A DNA stretch of 64,000 nt from Fistulifera solaris (Eukaryota; Bacillariophyta; Bacillariophyceae; Naviculales; Stauroneidaceae). The first letter of the stretch is position 1. Each line of letters starts with the position of its first letter. The notes beneath the pieces were generated by a model. That model was not told where the DNA came from and made no database searches. It saw nothing but the letters and a program-made list of their open reading frames with translations. The stretch lies in contig AP026162.1 in NCBI GenBank assembly GCA_030295235.1, positions 2,232,001 to 2,296,000 of the forward strand, written 5' to 3'. Of this stretch, positions 56,957 to 64,000 are shown in pieces. A program made the translations under genes and the position numbers.

Positions 56957-59900
56957 TCATGGGAACAGAGAATCGTTCCCGAAAAGTGCGTTCTTGCGTT
57001 CCGCCAAAGACATTGACGGAACGGGCGGTTGCTTGTTCATTTTCGTTAGCCCCGTAACAAAAAATGATCCGTTCACCGACGGATCAAAGCGAGATGCGGC
57101 GTGAGTTGGTACAATTGATTGATATATGTCGCCGAGTGAAATAGCCGCGGATAAAGCAGCATCTGCTTCATCCTCCCGCGCCGCAACTGCCGGGTCTGTG
57201 CTCTCCAAAATCCCTCCGGCGTGCGGGCTTTGTAGATTGACTTTGTCTAGTACAGCTTTTCGACGGAGTATAGCCGCGAGATAAATGTGCGAATAGTCGC
57301 ATATTTCCTGGATAACAAGCTCAGTGGCCCTCTCCAGTATTCTTCTGGTAGGATCTACCGCCCACTTGCGACAGTAGAACCAGAGTGAGCCATAGTTTGG
57401 ATCGGCATTCAAAAACGCCTGTCGGAGATCGCTCAGATCCAGGGAACCTGTGATTGCTTCGGGGACAAGGAGCTTCCTTACAGACGACATCAAATCCCCG
57501 TACTTTCCCGTTTCAATTGAATTATCCGTACTAATGTGCGAGATTGCAACAGTAATTTCGCCAATATACTTAGATATCGCATCATCTTCTGGGTCCTTGG
57601 ATCTTGCAAGCTCTAAATCTGCTTTCGTTTCTTTCCAAATAATATCTGCAACGCTGACCAAGCATTGCTGTAGGACTTCGAGCTTTGCGCCCTCCACAAA
57701 GCTGTCGCCGTATTGCGGTGTGAATTTGGTCGCAAAAAGAGGTGTCTTCGTGCTCGATCAATGTCGAACGTTGTAGAGAAGGGATTTAAATGTACCCTTG
57801 CGCCTTCGCACCAGACCTCGCCACTTTTTGGCACGGCTTGTAAAGCATGTTTAAGTGCATGTCTCTGCTGTAAGTCGCCTCCATCATACTGTCGAAGTTG
57901 AATCAAAGATGCCCATAACCGCCCAGTTCCACTGTGCATTTCCAAAGCGCTCAAACAGAGCTGTATAGCGCGCGAGAATTGGGCGTTACGTATCTCGAGT
58001 AGCACACTCTCAAGCCAAACCTTCCAGTCATGTGCATATTCGCATCGCCCCTTGCAAAGTATGGCTCGTGCCAACTCTGTATCTCCGAGAAACTCTTCCA
58101 GTCGAGCACATTCCAGAAGAGTTGAAGATCTTCCTTTCTCTGGTACAGAATTGTGAGCTTTGAGAAATAATTTCCGCGCCCTGTCGTTTTGTCCAAACCC
58201 TAATTCGCTCCTGGCAGCTGCAAGCCAAACACGCCATCGCAAATTACTTGGACATGTGAGGATGGTGAGAGAAAGTCTTCGTCTTGCAGGATTTAACATG
58301 TCATTGAATTGCGGATCATCCACTGATGTGCGCTGCAGCAAAGCGCGCTCAAACATCTGGGCCGCTTCTAGATGCACTTTCCAGACAAGTTCCTTACTAA
58401 TGCTCTCGATTGCCCGCTCGACCATTTCACACGCTGTTGGAAGTTCAAGTGCGTTGTTTGTGTAATCGATTTCTTCGCACATGCGCAAGGCGCCAAACCA
58501 CAAAGGTCCGTATCGAGGAATAGCAATGAGTCCCTTTTCGACAACTTTAAGGGCTTCTTGAATTTGACCTTGGTCTCGCTCAAGGCGATATGCCTCAAGA
58601 TATAATGGCCCGTACCACGGAACGTGATGCATCAAATACTTGAGTACGCGCCGAGCAGTTGTGGCATTGCCAGCTCGGGCTTCAATAAGAGCACCCTCGA
58701 GCACTGTCTTCCACGCTTTGTGTATGTCGACGTGTTTCAGTCTAGCCAGAAGCACACGAGCCGTGTCTAAATTACCCAACTTTTCTTGAAGCTTCAATGC
58801 GCGAGTCATTAATGCCTCGTTGTGTTCACAATATTCCAGCCCAGCATGCAGTATATTCATCACGCGGTTCATATTTCCAGATTCTTCTTCAAGTTTGCTG
58901 TATTCAAGCCACCCTTGAAACGCATAGGGTTGTAGCTGACATACTTGTTGATAAAGACGACGTGCTTCCGCAAATCTGTTAAAGCGTTTGGCGAGATCAG
59001 CCAACTCGAGGTAGACCCGCCAATGTATTGTTTCAGGAACAGAGACCGATTCTATCGCGCGCAAAGCGAATTCCTCGGCTTTTGCAAAGGACAGCTTTTC
59101 TTCGCTTTTGAAGGCTCGATAAAATTCTTTGAAGGCAGTGCGAGCTGCAGGGCTTTCGACCAACTCTGCTTGCCTATAGTCAGCTTGATCCTCAGACAAC
59201 GATGCTCGACCTCTCTCGCCTGCCTGGATTGAGGTCTTCGATGGATCTCTGCCCTTCCTTGGCGTGGGAGTTTTCTTAGCTGCAGTTGCTGCTTCCGCTT
59301 TCTCTCTACTCTGCTGGGGTAAAAGCTTTTTCTTTCCTCTTTTCCCCCGGGTTCCATCATTCTTTTGTGGTGCGCGTCCCTTGGATACGCATCGAAACTT
59401 GTTGCGGAAGACAGACTAAATGTTGGTGTAGGCGTCATGGCGGCCCTTGAATATTGGTCGTACGAACCACCAGACATTGCGGAATGCCAACCACCATAGT
59501 GAGGAGACGGTGTCATCGCGGCTCGCGAATTAAGAGAAGCTTGATGCTGAGGATAGCCGTACATGTAATTTGGCGCTACACGCATCGTCGAAGTATTTGT
59601 CCAGCTGCTCTGATCTGAGCTGGGATCATGTGGAGGAGGCGACCACGCTTGAGTCGGAATATGGTAGCTTCGAGTAGTGGAAGGCACAAATTCGCGGGCG
59701 GTGGCTTGCATTTCCGACCCAGGCCGTGTATGTGGAGCTGTTGCCGGTACGAAGTATGCGGGCGTCGGAGAAAAGCTCTGACTTCTTTGAACAGCTGCGC
59801 CGAAATTACTTTCATGCGATGCATTGCCGAATGATGGAGCTTGATAGTTCATCTGCTGGGGGGCTACGAATTGAGAATTGGCCGTTGCAAATGTAAAGGG

Positions 59901-61160
59901 AGAATGAGTGCCGTGATGCACCTCTGTCGCCGACGACGATATCGGTTTCATGAAGCTCCCACTATTTGACGTGGGAACGAAGGCTCCTCCAAAATTGATT
60001 AGCTGCGGAGACGCAACATCATCGGTGCGAGGATTGCCAAATTCAAAACTTTCATTTACATTTCGCCTTGGCTTTGGTTGCTGTGCATGCTGCAAATTAT
60101 TCCGTTGTAAGCCAGCGGGGCGTCGCCGTCCCTTTCCCTCTCTGTGACTCGCATAGTTACGAGGAACAGCAGGCTTAGTCAGCTGTTCACCACCAAAGAA
60201 AACATACGACCCAGTCCAGTCATCGCCACTCGCAGTAGCCTGTGAGTCTCCGCGAAATGTTTTTGATAGCTCCAGTGCGCAGTCATCATCATCGTCCTCC
60301 TGTAACAAGTTTCCTAGATCCTCACGTAGCCGTAGGGTTGTTGGAGATAAAGCTGTGTTTCGACTCACTCCGGTACTACCAGCAGATTCATGTCCGACAG
60401 GATTCGACCAAGAGGCGGAAGAAAACTTCCCGCTCGCTTCAGTCTGCGTTGTACTATCACCACCAATCCGGACGAACGGAGTAGTCGCTGACGCACCAGG
60501 CGTCGGTGCCGGAGCAGGGAAAGTAGGCACTTTTCTACTTGATTCGGCCGACTCTTGCCATAAAGGATCATTTTTGTTGGTTGAGTCGTTTGTTATTGGG
60601 CGTTCCGTAGAATGTAAAGCAGGCGCGCCCAAAGTCAGTCCAAAGCCTAGAAACTTTGTTTCCTCCCCGCGTTGCACCACTGGGACCGTTGGCTTTGCAG
60701 ATACATCCCCTTGCAAGCCGCGTAAGTTATCTGGCGAAGTCTCGTACGCTGATTTGTACATACTTGCCCCAGGCGTTCTCCGCAGAGCCGCCGAAGAATC
60801 GTCTTCTTCTGAAAAGAGATGGTGCGGAGTATGCGCCCTCGTTGATATATCTTCCATCTCATCCTCCTCGTCAATAAGTGTAGGCGTTGTTGCATCAAAT
60901 TGTTTGCGACGGTCTCGAAGACTCGTTCGCGAAGAGGGACGACTTGATCTCCCCCCAAAAGTCGGCTCTTCGCTGTCGAAACTATGTGACTCCCATGATC
61001 CCTTTCGTAATGACACAAATCTCTCTTCCGCGAAACTATCACTTTGCGGTGACTCAGCTGATTGATTTATGCTTTCGGTAGCTTTTTCGCTTTCACCTTC
61101 AGCCGGTGCCGCCCGCCTCGCCGAGTCCGCCGTGTCAGTATCCCCCGGCGCCTCGCTCAT
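56957..61160 (-). CDS. Large HAT/TPR-repeat protein with disordered N-terminus; two frame breaks
   Basis: About 1401 aa once two homopolymer breaks are allowed: T5 at 59327-59331 (joins KEERK to LLPQQSREKAEAATAAKK) and A5 at 57734-57738 (restores RHLFFATKFTPQYGDSF). Residues ~1-640 are low-complexity Ser/Thr/Pro-rich with many SP/TP sites. Then a Lys-rich linker and ~15 HAT/TPR helices (e.g. QPYAFQGWLEYSKLEEESGN and YGPLWFGALRMCEEIDYTNN). HAT arrays occur in RNA-processing factors (PRP1/PRP6, CstF77, UTP6). The closing LTKMNKQPPVPSMSLAERK is typical of this uncharacterised family. An RNA-related nuclear scaffold role is inferred only. Confidence 0.8.
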
Positions 61161-61686
61161 TCCCCCCTCAAGTTCCTCAGCTCACACAAGTTACGGATTA
61201 CGTAACTATTAGCTCAGCTGATATATTTCTTTTGTGAACAACTCAATAGCGAAAAGACGTGATGAATGCCCCACAGTTATGTTGATATTGATTTATTTGA
61301 ATGTCAATCTCCAAATTTGCCCTCATGTCGGTTAGAAACGCTGGCGCGCTCCTCGGACGAGCGTCTCGCGTGTTTTCGCAGGCCTTTTTCCTTTTTCTGC
61401 ACCCGAGAAATAAATACCGGTACCGGATCGGGTCCGTATGTCGCTTCGAAATTTGATGCGGTACTCAAAATACGTAGAACCTACAATACTGTGTATACAA
61501 AAGAAGTATCATATCGTAGCGGTACCTACTACAAAGCAGAAGCAGTAACTATAAGTTTTTTCATGACAATAATAAAATCGTACGATGCAAGACGGTCGTT
61601 CGCGGCAACCAAGGAAAATCTGCAGAGCAAAACTCGTTTTGTTCCATTATCCATTATCATCATTCTCATCTTGAACTACATACACC
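61161..61686. other. Divergent promoter region, HAT protein/DDX56
   Basis: About 525 bases. A plus-strand frame entering DDX56 from 61266 lies in a different frame and lacks family resemblance. No other feature. Confidence 0.45.
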
Positions 61687-63691
61687 ATGACTATTCTGGA
61701 CCCAGAGCAGACTTTCGCGTCACTCTCAGACGCCGTTGGTTTAGATGTCCGGCTCAAGAAGGCTGTCGCTCGGCTAGGGCACTCGCGGCCCACCTTGGTG
61801 CAATCCAAGTGCCTTCCTTTGGCAATTTCGTCGGGCAGAGACCTGTTGATTCGGGCAAAAACAGGATCGGGGAAAACATTGGGTTATCTTTTGCCCACTT
61901 TGCATAAAATTCTTTCGAAAAATAGCTCATCCGGGGGCATTGAAGCGGTGATTATGGTGCCTACTCGGGAGCTTTGCCATCAAGTTCAAAAAACCATCGA
62001 AAACCTTAGTTACTACTGCGACGATGCAATCACAGTGGCTGTGCTATCTATTGGAAAAGTTCGTGGTTCCAAATCGCGTCAGGATTTAGAGAGACAAGAA
62101 GCTAGTCTCCGAGATCAGCCCAACATTGTAGTTGCTACACCGAACGGGCTTCTTACCCACATTCGGTCGGGTGCCTTGGACATAAAAACCACTGTTCACA
62201 CCGTGGTCGTTGACGAGGCGGATTTGGTTCTTTCTTTCGGGTATTCCAATGATGTAGCTGAAATCATGAAGGCTCTGCCGCGCATTTATCAAGGTTTTCT
62301 CATGTCAGCAACACTTTCGCCGGACGTGGAATCGTTAAAGAAGGTCGTTCTGCATTCTCCGGTTGTACTTAAACTCGAACAAGACGACTCCCGCGACGCA
62401 AAATCAGGATCATTGAAACAGTTTTACGTGAGTCTGCCAAAAGAGGACAAAAAGCTGGTTATTTATGTTTTCCTTAAGCTGGGCTTGCTGAAAGGAAAAG
62501 GCATTTTCTTTGTTAATTCAACCGATGGGGGATACAGGCTGAAGTTGTTTCTTGAACAGTTTCATATCCGATCATCGGTTTTGAATGCAGAACTTCCTTA
62601 CAGAAGCCGCATGAATATTATTGAGCAGTTCAATGTTGGTAACTTTGACTATTTGATCGCAACAGACGAAAGTGCAGATGTTCGAAGTGAGCAGAGGAAA
62701 TCAGGTAATAGCGACGACGAAAGCGACAGCGACGAAGAGCAAAATACGAAAAAGGGGAAGAAGAAAGACTCTGAATACGGCGTAGCTAGAGGCTTGGATT
62801 TTCGAAACGTTTCTTTTGTTGTCAACGTTGACTTTCCTCCAAGTGCAAAATCTTACGCCCATCGTGTCGGACGAACAGCACGCGGTGGAGCGAAAGGAGT
62901 GGCTTTGAGTTTAGTCGACAATAAGTCTGCGGAAGAATTCCAAACTTTGTTGGCGGTCCAAGACGATCAACCCGCTCTCCCTGCTGGTGAATTACCGACG
63001 TTATCTGGTTCAAATGTCGACGACGCGGAAGCGTCATCATCTGCCGCTAAGGATATACCACAGCCGAGTCCCCTTGATTTTGATTTAGCCGAAATTGAAG
63101 GTTTTCGGTATCGAGTAGAGGATGTGGGTCGTGCGGTGACAAAGAATACGGTACGCGAAGCGCGAGCCAATGAACTGAAGATGGAACTTTTAAACTCGGA
63201 AAGGTTAGAAAGTCATTTCGATGAGAACCCTGCTGATTTGCAACTGCTTCGACATGATCGACTGGCGACGAATGTCTCCAAAGTGCTGGATCACTTAAAG
63301 CACGTGCCTAAATACTTGCTCCCGAAAGGGATGCAGGTAGCGAATCTGAACAAGAAGCGAAAGAAGAAAAAAAGTCAAACATGGAACGGGAGGCGAGCGA
63401 AGAAAAGACAACGACCCACTGCAATCATTTGGAGGAGACAAAAGTTTAAATGACGTCGACGGCGACATGGAGCACGATCCTCTGGTAGCTGAATTTATGG
63501 ATGATGGTACAGATGACGAAGAAGGTCCTACCAAGAAACAGAAAACGCAAGAGGTTTTTGCGAATACTCGCGATGGGACCGGTCAGAGCACGGCTGGTCG
63601 CAATGCATGGAAGCAAAAACACAGGAAGGGCCAGTTTAGTGGAAAGAAACGGAAGTCAGAGCGCAAGAAGAAAGATCCTTTGGGAATCTAG
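61687..63691 (+). CDS. DDX56: DEAD-box RNA helicase of 60S biogenesis (DBP9/DDX56), one frame break
   Basis: Nucleolar helicase, about 667 aa. LVQSKCLPLAISSGRDLLIRA, Walker A AKTGSGKTLGYLLP, PTRELCHQ, the DBP9-type motif II DEADLVLSFGY, MSATLSPD, VARGLDFRNV and HRVGRTARGG. An acidic insert (GNSDDESDSDEEQ) sits before motif V, as in DBP9. The A7 run at 63367-63373 carries one surplus base. Removing it continues the frame to 63691 through DMEHDPLVAEFMDDGTDDEE and a Lys-rich C-terminus ending KKKDPLGI, typical of the family. Confidence 0.94.
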
Positions 63692-64000
63692 TTGGGCGTT
63701 GGGCATGATTAGCTTAGTTTATACCTCTAAAACTGTGATTTAGATTTTAAAGTGTCGACTCGAAGCATAAATATCGTACTCGTAGTAGACTAGTTCGTCT
63801 TACTAAGCAGATCTTCAAACAACCAGAATCTGGCTGTCAACGCGATCTATAGAATTTAAGATTCACGACTGAATTGCAGTCGTGGCGAAAAGTCGTCTTC
63901 ACTTTGGTTCATACTAAAATAGACAACGATACATAACGAGAGTTTCGACACAAATTATCCATTCTTGCGTTACAAAGACTGCAAATTGAATTGATTGTGT
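63692..64000. other. Spacer at window end
   Basis: About 309 bases downstream of DDX56. AT-rich, no gene or repeat recognised. Confidence 0.45.

Overview
This is nuclear DNA of a photosynthetic stramenopile, most likely a pennate diatom of the Phaeodactylum type. The evidence is compact genes with few short GTAAGT..AG introns (about 63-260 nt), many short spacers and head-to-head pairs, and seven or more proteins whose N-termini carry a signal peptide ending in a Phe-containing ASAF-like motif typical of diatom plastid import. About 33 protein genes and one tRNA were found. Most are conserved eukaryotic housekeeping genes: an ATP synthase assembly factor, NAC beta, AP-3 mu, SPB4/DDX55, a plastid YchF, a LarA-like racemase, histone H3, a GOST-type seven-TM protein, POLD1, a CXC/tesmin protein, TMEM234, ISCU, MAD2, a bc1 core subunit, an aldo/keto reductase, UBE2J, DUS3, symplekin, a pfkB kinase and DDX56.

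Layout. 0-5 kb: ATPAF1, NAC beta and a plastid HAT/TPR protein. 5-13 kb: an accessory stretch with two orphan genes, a 664-bp non-autonomous transposon with perfect 28-bp terminal inverted repeats and an AAGT target duplication, and a separate ~156-bp inverted repeat enclosing 2 kb. 13-19.4 kb: AP-3 mu, a LON-domain protein, SPB4/DDX55 and an LRR-like protein. 19.5-20.15 kb: a tandem repeat packed with CCAGAATTTCTGG-type palindromes. 20.5-28.9 kb: RRM, HA-domain, GNAT, Asp/Asn hydroxylase-like, tRNA-Asp, YchF and LarA-like genes. 29.8-36.5 kb: histone H3 with a duplicated 3' flank, the GOST protein and POLD1. 36.6-47.1 kb: CXC protein, TMEM234, ISCU, MAD2, bc1 core, AKR, UBE2J and DUS3. 47.4-63.7 kb: symplekin, pfkB kinase, a small conserved protein, a type II membrane protein, a large nuclear-type HAT protein and DDX56.

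The strongest window-wide observation is technical or evolutionary. Some 26 single-base frame breaks interrupt otherwise well-conserved genes, and almost all lie in homopolymer runs of 2-7 bases. Allowing for them, every affected gene closes into one full-length frame. This looks like long-read homopolymer error rather than pseudogenisation, so the affected genes are annotated as single CDSs with the break positions given. No operon-like or defence system was recognised. The best candidates for novelty are the mobile and repeat structures and a few protein oddities, such as a P-loop Gly-to-Asp change in the plastid YchF and a eukaryotic LarA homologue that keeps the nickel-ligand spacing.
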